DNA of 64,000 nt from Bacteroidota bacterium (lineage in GTDB: Bacteria; Bacteroidota; Bacteroidia; Flavobacteriales; Flavobacteriaceae). The notes beneath the pieces were generated by a model. The model saw only the letters and a program-made list of their open reading frames with translations. It made no database searches and was not told where the DNA came from. Every line of letters starts with the position of its first letter. Position 1 is the first letter of the stretch. Location of the stretch: contig JAKQHT010000014.1 in NCBI GenBank assembly GCA_029557895.1, forward strand, positions 1 to 64,000. The letters run 5' to 3'. Position numbers and translations under genes: made by a program. Shown one piece after another: positions 16,524-25,272 of the stretch.

Positions 16524-18722
16524 TTATTGGTTTTTGATGGTCGTTAATTCAGCTTCAATATTTTGGGCGTTGATATCAGTTCCCAAACGTTGCAAATAGG
16601 CGATTATGGCTGTTATTTCTCTATTTCTCATTTCTACGAAACTTTCACCGGCGGCTTCTTTGTCGGCTTGATAGCTTGCCACAAAATCCGGGTCAGAATG
16701 TAGGTTTTTTTCAATTTGTTCGCCTTGTTCCGCCATACTTTTTTGGGCATTGGCTATATCTTCTTCAGTATATGGAACACCCAATTTTACCATTACCCGC
16801 ATTTTGGCTTCGGTTTTGGATTTGTCCAATTCGTTTCGGATAAGCCATTGATAAGCTGGCATTATAGATCCTGATGACGTGCTTTGAGGATCGTACATGT
16901 GGTTGAGGTGCCAGTTATCGGAATACTTTCCGCCTACACGGTGCAAATCCGGCCCGGTCCGCTTGCTTCCCCAAAGGAATGGATGGTCATACACATATTC
17001 GCCTGCCTTTGAGTATTCGCCGTAACGTTCCACTTCACTTCTGAAAGGTCGTATCATTTGTGAATGGCAGCTCACACAACCTTCGCGGATGTAAATATCA
17101 CGCCCCTCCAATTCCAAGGGCGTGTAGGGTTTGACACTTGCAATGGTTGGAATGTTCGATTTTACCATTATGGTTGGAATGATTTGTATGATACCACCTA
17201 TCAAAATGGTTATCGTTGCCAAAATGGTCAATTGTACCGGTTTACGTTCTAACCAAGAGTGGTATGTTTCGCCGGCGATACGTCTTTTTGACACATGTTG
17301 TAGGGCAGGAGCTTCGGCCAATTCATCGCTTACGGCACTACCTTTTCGCATGGTCACAATAATGTTGTAAACCAAGATGAACATCCCTATGATGTACATT
17401 GAACCGCCTATGGCACGCATCCAGTACATTGGCATGATTTCCGTTACGGTTTCCAAAAAATTGCCATAAACCAAAGTGCCGTCAGGGTTGAACTGCTTCC
17501 ACATACTGGCCTGAGCGAAACCGGCAACATACATTGGCAATGCATATAAGACGATACCAAGTGTTGCTATCCAAAAGTGCAGATTGGCGAGCGAAGTGGA
17601 GTGTAGTTTTGTTTTGAACAATCTTGGTACTAACCAATATATCATACCAAAAGTAAGGAAGCCGTTCCATGCCAAGGCTCCTACGTGCACGTGGGCAATG
17701 ATCCAATCGGTAAAATGGCCAATGGCATTTACGTTTTTGAGTGAAAGCATTGGTCCTTCAAAGGTTGCCATACCATAACCTGTGATGGCTACGACCATGA
17801 ATTTGAGTACAGGATCGACACGAACTTTGTCCCAAGCGCCGCGCAATGTCAACAAACCGTTGATCATACCGCCCCAAGAAGGCATAAGTAACATCACAGA
17901 AAAGGCAACACCAAGGTTTTGAGCCCATTCAGGAAGTGCGGAATATAGCAAATGGTGTGGTCCTGCCCAGATATAGATAAATATCAGGGACCAAAAATGC
18001 ACGATGGAAAGGCGGTATGAATAAATGGGCCTATCGGCAGCTTTTGGCACAAAATAGTACATCAACCCCAAAAACGGCGTGGTAAGGAAGAATGCCACGG
18101 CATTGTGCCCGTACCACCATTGTACCAGCGCATCCTGCACGCCTGCATATACGGAATAACTCTTCATGGCACTAACGGGAAGTTCCAAACTATTGAAAAT
18201 GTGAAGTACGGCAACCGTTACAAATGTGGCAAGATAAAACCAAATGGCAACATACATGTGGCGTTGTCTTCGTCTTAAAATGGTGCCGATCAAATTCCAA
18301 CCAAAAGCGACCCAAACCACTGCGATGGCAATGTCAATGGGCCATTCAAGTTCGGCATATTCTTTACTGGTTGTATAACCCAAGGGCAGTGAAATTGCTG
18401 CTGCAACGATGATCAGCTGCCAGCCCCAAAAGTTCAGGTTGCTCAAGAAATTACTGAACATACGTGTTTTGAGCAATCGCTGCGAAGAATAATACACGCC
18501 CGCAAAGATGGCGTTGCCCACAAAGGCAAAAATTACCGCATTGGTATGAAGCGGCCTCAAGCGTCCAAAGCTCAACCACGATATGCCGTCGGTCAGGTTG
18601 GGAAACAAGAACATAAAGGCCAGCAATAGGCCTACTGCCATTCCTACTATACCCCATATCATGGTGGCCAGAAGGAACTTTTTCACAATCTTGTTGTCGT
18701 AGTAAAATTGTTGTACTTCCAT
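16524..18722 (-). CDS. ccoNO: cbb3 cytochrome c oxidase subunits I and II, fused
   Basis: A 732-residue fusion. Residues 1-480 are CcoN with 12 helices and the haem/CuB ligands His59, His206 (WWYGHN), His256-His257 (AGPHHLLY), His344 and His346. Residues about 495-732 are CcoO, with one anchor helix and one haem c site (C-V-S-C-H at 549-553), followed by QMIRPFRSEVERYGEYS. The fusion is normal in many Bacteroidota. It reduces oxygen to water at high affinity in the cytoplasmic membrane and pumps protons. It lies 16 bp after ccoS and leads the structural operon. Confidence 0.96.
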   Translation of the reverse strand: MEVQQFYYDNKIVKKFLLATMIWGIVGMAVGLLLAFMFLFPNLTDGISWLSFGRLRPLHTNAVIFAFVGNAIFAGVYYSSQRLLKTRMFSNFLSNLNFWGWQLIIVAAAISLPLGYTTSKEYAELEWPIDIAIAVVWVAFGWNLIGTILRRRQRHMYVAIWFYLATFVTVAVLHIFNSLELPVSAMKSYSVYAGVQDALVQWWYGHNAVAFFLTTPFLGLMYYFVPKAADRPIYSYRLSIVHFWSLIFIYIWAGPHHLLYSALPEWAQNLGVAFSVMLLMPSWGGMINGLLTLRGAWDKVRVDPVLKFMVVAITGYGMATFEGPMLSLKNVNAIGHFTDWIIAHVHVGALAWNGFLTFGMIYWLVPRLFKTKLHSTSLANLHFWIATLGIVLYALPMYVAGFAQASMWKQFNPDGTLVYGNFLETVTEIMPMYWMRAIGGSMYIIGMFILVYNIIVTMRKGSAVSDELAEAPALQHVSKRRIAGETYHSWLERKPVQLTILATITILIGGIIQIIPTIMVKSNIPTIASVKPYTPLELEGRDIYIREGCVSCHSQMIRPFRSEVERYGEYSKAGEYVYDHPFLWGSKRTGPDLHRVGGKYSDNWHLNHMYDPQSTSSGSIMPAYQWLIRNELDKSKTEAKMRVMVKLGVPYTEEDIANAQKSMAEQGEQIEKNLHSDPDFVASYQADKEAAGESFVEMRNREITAIIAYLQRLGTDINAQNIEAELTTIKNQ

Positions 18723-18738
18723 AAATAGTTAATTAGCT

Positions 18739-18918
18739 TTAGTTTTTTTTAATGGTTTTGTTCGTTTTTGGTTTCACCAATTCGTCGTCAAATAGCATGC
18801 GTACGGACGGTGTGTAATCGTCATCATATTGCCCTGATTTTACGGCTCTTATAAAAGCAATAAAAAACAAAACAGCTATGACAATGCTGATTGCCAATAA
18901 TACATATATAACACTCAT
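18739..18918 (-). CDS. ccoS: cbb3 oxidase maturation protein CcoS
   Basis: A 59-residue protein found by translating the minus strand. It starts with MSVIYVLLAISIVIAVLFFI, a membrane helix, followed by the conserved GQYDDDYTPSVRMLFDDE pattern of CcoS. The last residues are KTIKKN. CcoS is required to insert redox cofactors into the oxidase. It is the first gene of the ccoS-NO-Q-P-G transcription unit. The promoter and an Fnr-type site are directly upstream. Confidence 0.92.
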   Translation of the reverse strand: MSVIYVLLAISIVIAVLFFIAFIRAVKSGQYDDDYTPSVRMLFDDELVKPKTNKTIKKN

Positions 18919-18967
18919 ACCTACTTGAAGTTATGATTCAAAATTACGTTGGGACATTCGCATATTT

Positions 18968-18986
18968 TATGATATTTGTCAGGTTT
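18968..18986 (-). promoter_or_regulatory. Crp/Fnr-type site at the ccoS promoter
   Basis: The sequence TATGATATTTGTCAGGTTT (plus strand) contains TGA-N6-TCA at 18970-18981, the dyad expected of Crp/Fnr proteins. It is identical to a site at 21426-21444. On the minus strand a -7 box TAATTTTG lies at 18946-18939, which places the start point near 18935 and the site centre near -40, the class-II activator position. Confidence 0.6.
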
Positions 18987-18997
18987 CATTTTTTTTC

Positions 18998-21370
18998 TCA
19001 TTTTAATTTTCGCCCTAAAATATTGGTTGCAATCGTGGTGAATACCACTATGCTGATAGAACTTAAAGGCATCAAGATTGCAGCCACAACAGGCATCAAT
19101 TGTCCGGTTACGGCAAAGTAGAGCCCGATCGCATTATAAAAAAACGAAAATGCAAAGCTCCACTTTATGATTTGTATGGCTGTTTTTGAAGCTTTCAGAT
19201 AACTGTAAAGCTGGCTGAATTTTGTCGCGTCCAGAATGGCATCACAGGCAGGCGAGAACACATTGATGTTTTCAGAAATGGCAATGCCCACGTTGCTTTG
19301 TGCCAATGCGCCAGCGTCGTTCAGGCCATCGCCGACCATAAGGATATTGGCGCCATTTTTTTGATGGTGTTTTATATATTCGAGTTTATCGTTTGGTTTT
19401 TGGTCAAAGATAAGCTTGGTTTTGGTGGGCAACAATTTTTTCAGATTGTCGGTTTCACTGGCATTGTCTCCCGAAAGGATGACCAAATCGTACTCTTTTT
19501 TTAACTTGTTGAACAGCTGCGATAAACCTTCTCTGTATGCGTTGTAAAACGTGAATTTCCCTTTGTATCCCTTGTTGGTGCTGATGTGTACAGCAGTTTT
19601 CAGCTTTTTTTCTGTTTGGGGTTGCCCGACATAATTGGCCGACCCGATTTTGATGGATTGGTTGTCAAAAGTGCCAAAAATACCTTGCCCCAGATGTTCT
19701 TCAAAATGGTCGAGCGTTACGATATTGTTTTTTTGGAGGACATCGTACAGCGAACGGCTCAATGGGTGGTTCGAATGTCTCAAAGTACTTGTGAGCAGTG
19801 CTTCTTCGCTTATTGATAGTGTTTCGCCGTGGTAAGCTGTCTCGCTTTTGGCATTAGAAGTAATCGTGCCTGTCTTGTCAAAAACGATGGTGTCTATTTT
19901 TGCCAGTTGCTCAATTACAGAAGCATTTTTCAAGTAAAATTTCAGTTTCCCGAAAATGCGGAGCAGGTTTCCAAGGGTAAACGGTGCAGAAAGTGCTATG
20001 GCGCACGGACAAGCAATGATAAGTACCGCGGTAAAAACGTTCAGTGCTTTTGAGCTATCAACAACCAGCCAAAAAAGTGTTGCTATTGTTGCGATACCCA
20101 AAACAGCTATCGTAAAACGTTTGCTGATGGCATTGGTGAGCGTGGTAAAACTTTCTTGTTTGTTTTTGTTGAAAACGTCATTGCTCCAGAGTTGGGTGAG
20201 GTAGCTTTGCTCAACCGCATTGAGGGCTTCCATTTCTATGCTGCCCGAAGTTTGCTTGCCCCCCGCAAAAAGTTTGTCGCCCGAAATTTTCCTTACGGCT
20301 TCTGATTCGCCGGTAACGAAACTGTAATCTATATTGGCCATGCCATTTATGAGGATACCGTCAACGGGGATCAGCTCTTCATTTCTAATTAAAAGGCGGT
20401 CGCCCTTTTTTATGTCATATACTTGGATGGACAGTTCGCTTCCGTTAGAAATTTTTGTAACCGCAATGGGGAAATACGATTTGTAATCACGCTCAAACGA
20501 TAAGAAAGCGTACGTTTTTTGCTGAAAATATTTTCCTAGCAATAGGAAGAACACAAGGCCGGTAAGGCTGTCGAAAAATCCGGTGCCCAGATCGAGAATA
20601 ATTTCGGTGGTGCTTCTGACGAACAATACCAAAATCCCCAAGGCGATCGGAATGTCTATGTTCAGCAATTTTGATTTAAGACCTTTGTACGCTGCAATAA
20701 AATAGTCTTGGGATGCGTAGAAAACAACAGGTAGTGAAAAGGCAAACATCAACCAGCGGAATACAGGTTTGTACTGTTCAAGCCAAAACTCGCCCACTTC
20801 AAAATATTCGGGAAAGGATAGGAACATTACGTTCCCAAACGCAAATCCGGCAATACCCAGTTTGTAGATAAGGCTGCGGTTTACCTTATTTTTTCCCGTG
20901 GTGAAATCTTCAAGTGAAATGTATGGCTCATACCCGATTTTGCTTAATAGCAATACGGCTTCCTTGAGTGAAAAAAATTCGGACTTATAAGTAATCCTGA
21001 CCGTTTTTTTCCCAAAGTTTACTTGTGATAAAGTAATGTTTGGGTTGAGCTTGTTGAGGTTTTCCAGTATCCAAATGCACGAACTGCAATGGATGTGCGG
21101 TATGGACAAGGTGGCTATCTGGTGTTTGCCATCGTCAAATTCCGTAAGTTTTTCAATGATGGAAGTATCGGAAAGGTAATCGTATTTGCCCTGAATTTCT
21201 TTGGGCGTTGCTCCAGGTGCTTGTTGCAGGTCGTAATAACAGGTCAGGTCATTTTCGGAAAAGATTTCATAAACCGTTTTGCAACCATTGCAACAGAAAT
21301 CCTTGTCGTCAAAAACCACATGTTCGGCGGTGCACGCATCGCCACAATGGAAACACGAATTCTGCTCCAT
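18998..21370 (-). CDS. ccoI: Cu-transporting P-type ATPase of the cbb3 locus
   Basis: A 790-residue P1B-type ATPase. An N-terminal Cys-rich segment (CFHCGDAC...CCNGCKTVYE, residues 6-34) and an HMA-like motif HIHCSSC (92-98) precede the membrane domain. Further marks are TGES (354-357), C-P-C (454-456), DKTGT (498-502), HP in RHSNHPLSRS and GDGLNDAGAL. The CPC motif indicates copper transport. CcoI-type pumps supply copper to the cbb3 oxidase. The gene lies 79 bp before ccoS and is divergent from the fnr-like gene. Confidence 0.93.
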   Translation of the reverse strand: MEQNSCFHCGDACTAEHVVFDDKDFCCNGCKTVYEIFSENDLTCYYDLQQAPGATPKEIQGKYDYLSDTSIIEKLTEFDDGKHQIATLSIPHIHCSSCIWILENLNKLNPNITLSQVNFGKKTVRITYKSEFFSLKEAVLLLSKIGYEPYISLEDFTTGKNKVNRSLIYKLGIAGFAFGNVMFLSFPEYFEVGEFWLEQYKPVFRWLMFAFSLPVVFYASQDYFIAAYKGLKSKLLNIDIPIALGILVLFVRSTTEIILDLGTGFFDSLTGLVFFLLLGKYFQQKTYAFLSFERDYKSYFPIAVTKISNGSELSIQVYDIKKGDRLLIRNEELIPVDGILINGMANIDYSFVTGESEAVRKISGDKLFAGGKQTSGSIEMEALNAVEQSYLTQLWSNDVFNKNKQESFTTLTNAISKRFTIAVLGIATIATLFWLVVDSSKALNVFTAVLIIACPCAIALSAPFTLGNLLRIFGKLKFYLKNASVIEQLAKIDTIVFDKTGTITSNAKSETAYHGETLSISEEALLTSTLRHSNHPLSRSLYDVLQKNNIVTLDHFEEHLGQGIFGTFDNQSIKIGSANYVGQPQTEKKLKTAVHISTNKGYKGKFTFYNAYREGLSQLFNKLKKEYDLVILSGDNASETDNLKKLLPTKTKLIFDQKPNDKLEYIKHHQKNGANILMVGDGLNDAGALAQSNVGIAISENINVFSPACDAILDATKFSQLYSYLKASKTAIQIIKWSFAFSFFYNAIGLYFAVTGQLMPVVAAILMPLSSISIVVFTTIATNILGRKLK

Positions 21371-21409
21371 AAAATTTGCTCATTTTTTACCCGTCACAAA
21401 GATCCTTCT

Positions 21410-21456
21410 CAAATATAATAAAAAATATGATATTTGTCAGGTTTTGAGTATTTTTG
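21410..21456. promoter_or_regulatory. divergent ccoI / fnr-like promoter with Crp/Fnr-type site
   Basis: A minus-strand -7 box TATATTTG (21417-21410) points to ccoI, and a plus-strand box TATTTTTG (21449-21456) points to the regulator gene at 21476. Between them, almost equidistant, lies TATGATATTTGTCAGGTTT (21426-21444), the exact 19-bp copy of the site in front of ccoS. At about -26 from either start it would overlap the -33 regions, which suggests repression or autoregulation here. Confidence 0.55.
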
Positions 21457-21475
21457 CAAGACACTTAAATAGGGT

Positions 21476-22153
21476 ATGAGCAAGTGCGAACAATGCATTG
21501 TAAGGCAGTTCAATTCACTTAGGGCACTTACAAAGGAAGAGTTGATAAGGATTTCAGCCTGTAAGACTTCAAAATTTGTAAAAAAGGGTGAAAAGATCTT
21601 TGAAGAAGGCGATACGCTCAATGGCGTATATTGCGTCAAGGACGGCGTGTGCAAACTGTCCAAATTGAGTGAGAACGGTAAAGACCAGATTGTGAAGTTG
21701 ATCGTGAAGGGCGATCTGTTGGGGCGTCGTTCGCTACTTGGCGGCGAAGCTACAAATTTGACCGCCGTGGCACTCAACGACATGGAGGTGTGTTTTATCC
21801 CCAAGGAAGAAATCATCAGGGATCTTCAAAAAAACCCCAATTTTTCTATGGACGTGATGCTCCAAATGGCACAAGACCTAAAATCTTCGGACAACTTCAT
21901 AGTGAACATGGCCCAAAAGTCGGTAAAGAAGCGCATGGCAGAGATTTTGATTTATCTGAATGATAATTTCGGGGTCGATAGCCAGGGTGCTCTAAATTTG
22001 GTTCTCTCCCGTGAAGATTTCTCAAACATTGTCGGAACAGCTACAGAATCGGCAATACGAGTGCTTTCGGAATTCAAGAACAAAGGGTACATCGCCACGA
22101 TGGGCAAGCACATCAAGATTACCGATATGGAAGCTCTTAAGCGAGTAGAATGA
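21476..22153 (+). CDS. Crp/Fnr family transcriptional regulator
   Basis: A 225-residue regulator. It has an N-terminal C-x2-C (Cys4, Cys7) with further Cys at 29, 53 and 59, a cNMP-type beta barrel (GEKIFEEGDTLNGVYCVKDGVCKLSKL...GDLLGRRSLLGG) and a C-terminal HTH (LSREDFSNIVGTATESAIRVLSEFKNKGYI). The Cys pattern could hold an iron-sulfur cluster, as in Fnr, although the spacing differs from E. coli Fnr. Its divergent position to ccoI and the shared 19-bp sites suggest that it controls the cbb3 genes in response to oxygen; this is inference. Confidence 0.88.
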   Translation: MSKCEQCIVRQFNSLRALTKEELIRISACKTSKFVKKGEKIFEEGDTLNGVYCVKDGVCKLSKLSENGKDQIVKLIVKGDLLGRRSLLGGEATNLTAVALNDMEVCFIPKEEIIRDLQKNPNFSMDVMLQMAQDLKSSDNFIVNMAQKSVKKRMAEILIYLNDNFGVDSQGALNLVLSREDFSNIVGTATESAIRVLSEFKNKGYIATMGKHIKITDMEALKRVE

Positions 22154-22325
22154 TCATGGTTTGAAAAATTCTGCTGGTCAGGATTCTTTGTTCCCATTCT
22201 TCCATTCGCCCTAACAGGCGATTTGCCCTCAACAAATTCAGAGGCCCAATAATTCAGCGACACAATCGTTCGGAATATTGTCCGATGCCGGGACTTTTTC
22301 ATGATGAAATTTCGTACTTTGGTGG

Positions 22326-23819
22326 TTGGTAACACAAAACCAAGCAAAGTTGCATATTGTACAGACCAAATGGGTGCTTCTCTTCGAGCTTCTTTATCTG
22401 TTGCTCACCATTGCGGTATGCGTGCGTGTCATCTGGGACACACGCTCCGTGAGCAAGACTTTGGCTTATTTGATGTTGGTAATATTTGTTCCGGTGCTGG
22501 GAATGGCCTTTTACTTTTCATTCGGGATCAATTACCGCAAGCGAAAGATCTACAATAAAAAACTGGAGATAGACCGGCATTTTTTAAAAGAATTTGAAGG
22601 ACGTCGCAATGAAAACAAGCAGAAAATTTTGGCGTTGCGGCGAAGTTCCATTCTGGACAACAGAAAACTGATCCAACTGCTGTCAAGCCAAAGCGCCGAA
22701 AGTTCGATGGTTCTCCCAAATTCGGAAATTAAGCTTTTGAACAACGGCGAGAATCTCTTCCCGTTGATGTTCGACGAAATCCGAAAAGCACAAAAACACA
22801 TCCACATCGAATTTTATATTTACGAAGATGATGCCATCGGCAACCAACTGAAAGCGTTGCTCATTCAAAAGGCGAGTGAGGGTGTCGAAGTCCGTTTTAT
22901 TTACGATGATTTTGGCAGTCGATCTATCCGAAGAACTATAGTTAAAGAACTAAAATCGGCAGGCATTCAGGCATTTCCGTTTCATAAAATCCGTCTGATA
23001 CATTTGGCTAACCGCATGAATTACAGAAACCATCGCAAAATTGTGATTGTTGACGGTCGAACAGCGTTTGTAGGCGGTATCAATGTGAGCGATAAATACA
23101 TCAATCAACCTACAAGCAAACGCTTTTGGAGAGATACACACTTGATGGTCAAAGGCTATACGGCATTAGCATTGCAGCGGGTGTTCCTTTCGGATTGGAA
23201 CTTTTGCAGTAACGAAAATATACCCGTTAACACCAATTATTTTCCATTTAAAGATATGGAAGGACCTGAAAGTTTGTATGCCCAAATAGTGTCCAGCGGT
23301 CCAGATTCCGATTTGCCAAATATCTTATATTCAGTAGTTCAGTCGATAAATTTGGCGAAACAGGAAGTGTTGCTTGCCACGCCCTATTACATTCCGGATA
23401 CGTCTTTGCAAGAAGCTTTGGTCATCGCTTCGTTGAGCGGTATTGACGTCAAACTTCTTGTTCCAAAAAAGGGAGATTCTAAAGTCGTAAATACCGCCAC
23501 ACAATCTTTTTTTGAGGATTTGTTGCGCGCGGGAGTGAAGATTTATCTTTACGAAAAAGGCTTTGTCCATTCAAAGGTTTTTGTGGTGGATGGCCAGCTT
23601 GCTTCAGTGGGAACCGCCAATCTTGATATGCGAAGCTTCGATTTGAATTTTGAAGTTTCGGCATTAATTTATGACGAAGAGATTGCAAAGCAGGTTCGCA
23701 ATGCTTTTTATGACGATTTGAAAGATTCGTCCCAGATTATCTATGAGCAATGGCAACAGCGACCTAAAATCAGGCAGGTGGCCGAAAAGGTCGTACGATT
23801 GGTTTCGCCCTTTATGTAA
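22326..23819 (+). CDS. cls: cardiolipin synthase, phospholipase D family
   Basis: About 497 residues. Two N-terminal membrane helices (residues 17-35 and 46-64) are followed by two HKD motifs: HRKIVIVDGRTAFVGGINVSDKY and HSKVFVVDGQLASVGTANLDMRSF. It joins two phosphatidylglycerol molecules (or PG and PE) to cardiolipin in the membrane. The start is uncertain because no in-frame ATG precedes the first helix. After TGA codons at 22302-22307 the candidates are TTG 22326, TTG 22347 and a later GTG, and I keep TTG 22326. Convergent with ribB. Confidence 0.9.
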   Translation: MVTQNQAKLHIVQTKWVLLFELLYLLLTIAVCVRVIWDTRSVSKTLAYLMLVIFVPVLGMAFYFSFGINYRKRKIYNKKLEIDRHFLKEFEGRRNENKQKILALRRSSILDNRKLIQLLSSQSAESSMVLPNSEIKLLNNGENLFPLMFDEIRKAQKHIHIEFYIYEDDAIGNQLKALLIQKASEGVEVRFIYDDFGSRSIRRTIVKELKSAGIQAFPFHKIRLIHLANRMNYRNHRKIVIVDGRTAFVGGINVSDKYINQPTSKRFWRDTHLMVKGYTALALQRVFLSDWNFCSNENIPVNTNYFPFKDMEGPESLYAQIVSSGPDSDLPNILYSVVQSINLAKQEVLLATPYYIPDTSLQEALVIASLSGIDVKLLVPKKGDSKVVNTATQSFFEDLLRAGVKIYLYEKGFVHSKVFVVDGQLASVGTANLDMRSFDLNFEVSALIYDEEIAKQVRNAFYDDLKDSSQIIYEQWQQRPKIRQVAEKVVRLVSPFM

Positions 23820-23921
23820 GGAAAAAGGATTTCTGGTTCAGTTCGCTTGCTCATTTGCAATTTACGTATTGCACGTTTGAGAATACAAAGATGCTCGAAT
23901 AACGTTTGCTATAGCTGCAAA

Positions 23922-25070
23922 TCAATATTTTACGTAATCCATAATTTCCAGTCCGTAGCCTATCATGCCCACACGTTTGGTCTGTTGGCTGTTGGAAATC
24001 AATCGTAGTTTGTGAATGCCCAAATCATGGAGTATCTGTGCGCCAATGCCAAAATCTTTGTTGTCCATTTCAATCCCGGGTGCTTTTATAACTTCGCCCT
24101 TAACCTGTAAAGATTTTAAAACGTGAAGACGGTTTAACAGGTTCATCGATTCTGATTGTTGGTTTATAAAGATGATGGCACCTTTGCCGGCATCATTGAT
24201 GACCTTGAACATATCGTCCAGTTTTTTGTCAGCATTGTTGGTGAGCGTGCCAAGGATATCGTTGTTTACCAATGTGGCGTTTACCCTTGTGAGTACCGGT
24301 TCATCGGTATCCCAAGAGCCTTTGGTCAATGCAATGTGTACCTGATGGTTAGTGGTCTGCTCATAGGCACGCAACCGGAAAAATCCAAAACGGGTCTCGA
24401 TATCAAAATCTTCTCTTTTGACTATCAGCGAGTCGTGTTCCATACGGTACGCCACTAAATCTTCTATTGAAATTATCTTTAGGTCGAATTTTTTGGCGAC
24501 ATCTACCAATTGTGGCAAGCGTGCCATGGTACCGTCTTCATTTAAGATTTCTACCAAAATGCCTGCCGGTTTGTATCCGGCCAGTCGTGCGAGGTCAACC
24601 GCAGCTTCTGTGTGACCTGTGCGCCGTAAAACACCGCCGTTTTTGGCTTTAAGCGGAAAAATATGACCGGGACGGCCCAAATCGTAAGGTTTGGTAGAGT
24701 CATCCACCAAGGCTTTGATGGTTTTGGCACGGTCATGTACCGAAATACCTGTCGTGCATCCGTGACCTATCAGGTCAACCGAAACCGTAAACTGTGTATG
24801 GTGAAGCACGGTATTGTTCTGCACCATCATGGTCAGGTCGAGTGCATTGCATCGGTCTTCGGTAAGTGGTGCGCATATAAGTCCGCGGCCATTTTTTGCC
24901 ATGAAATTTATCATGTCCGGAGTTACCATTTCTGCAGCGGCAATAAAATCACCCTCGTTTTCACGGCCTTCATCGTCGACCACAATCACTATTTTACCTT
25001 GCTTGATATCCTCGATGGCTTCTTCTATAGTATGTAATTGGAGTTTGGGTTGCAAAACTGTTGTTTTCAT
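23922..25070 (-). CDS. ribB: DHBP synthase with degenerate GTP cyclohydrolase II domain
   Basis: 382 residues. Residues 10-210 are a complete 3,4-dihydroxy-2-butanone-4-phosphate synthase: [39 protein letters not shown] and [10 protein letters not shown]. The enzyme makes the four-carbon unit of riboflavin from ribulose 5-phosphate. Residues about 225-382 align in fold with GTP cyclohydrolase II, but the zinc Cys motif (R-C-D-C-G) is replaced by [12 protein letters not shown] and the catalytic R-x-E-G-R-x-I-G-L by [15 protein letters not shown]. The second domain is probably not a cyclohydrolase, so another ribA is expected elsewhere. Confidence 0.9.
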   Translation of the reverse strand: MKTTVLQPKLQLHTIEEAIEDIKQGKIVIVVDDEGRENEGDFIAAAEMVTPDMINFMAKNGRGLICAPLTEDRCNALDLTMMVQNNTVLHHTQFTVSVDLIGHGCTTGISVHDRAKTIKALVDDSTKPYDLGRPGHIFPLKAKNGGVLRRTGHTEAAVDLARLAGYKPAGILVEILNEDGTMARLPQLVDVAKKFDLKIISIEDLVAYRMEHDSLIVKREDFDIETRFGFFRLRAYEQTTNHQVHIALTKGSWDTDEPVLTRVNATLVNNDILGTLTNNADKKLDDMFKVINDAGKGAIIFINQQSESMNLLNRLHVLKSLQVKGEVIKAPGIEMDNKDFGIGAQILHDLGIHKLRLISNSQQTKRVGMIGYGLEIMDYVKY

Positions 25071-25086
25071 TTGGTGGAATTATTGG

Positions 25087-25094
25087 CAAAGATA
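25087..25094 (-). promoter_or_regulatory. -7 box (TATCTTTG) of ribB
   Basis: On the minus strand TATCTTTG fits TAnnTTTG and lies 17 bp before the ribB ATG. This gives a very short leader, so an FMN riboswitch is not possible downstream of this promoter. Confidence 0.4.
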
Positions 25095-25272
25095 CGGCTA
25101 TTTTAACATGAGTTATGTATTTCGAAAGACAAAATATATAAGGGAATTACTTCAAATGTATTGTTTTGAGCATGTCCATGCACAATCTATTGGCTATTCA
25201 ACACAAAGGGTCTTTAAAAAACAGGGCTGTTCGTTGAACGGACCTGTCTATCAAATATACATTGTACCTGTG

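Noticed and set aside
25071-25272. FMN riboswitch before ribB
   Set aside because: The promoter-like box is only 17 bp before the ATG, and the conserved FMN-element blocks are not visible.
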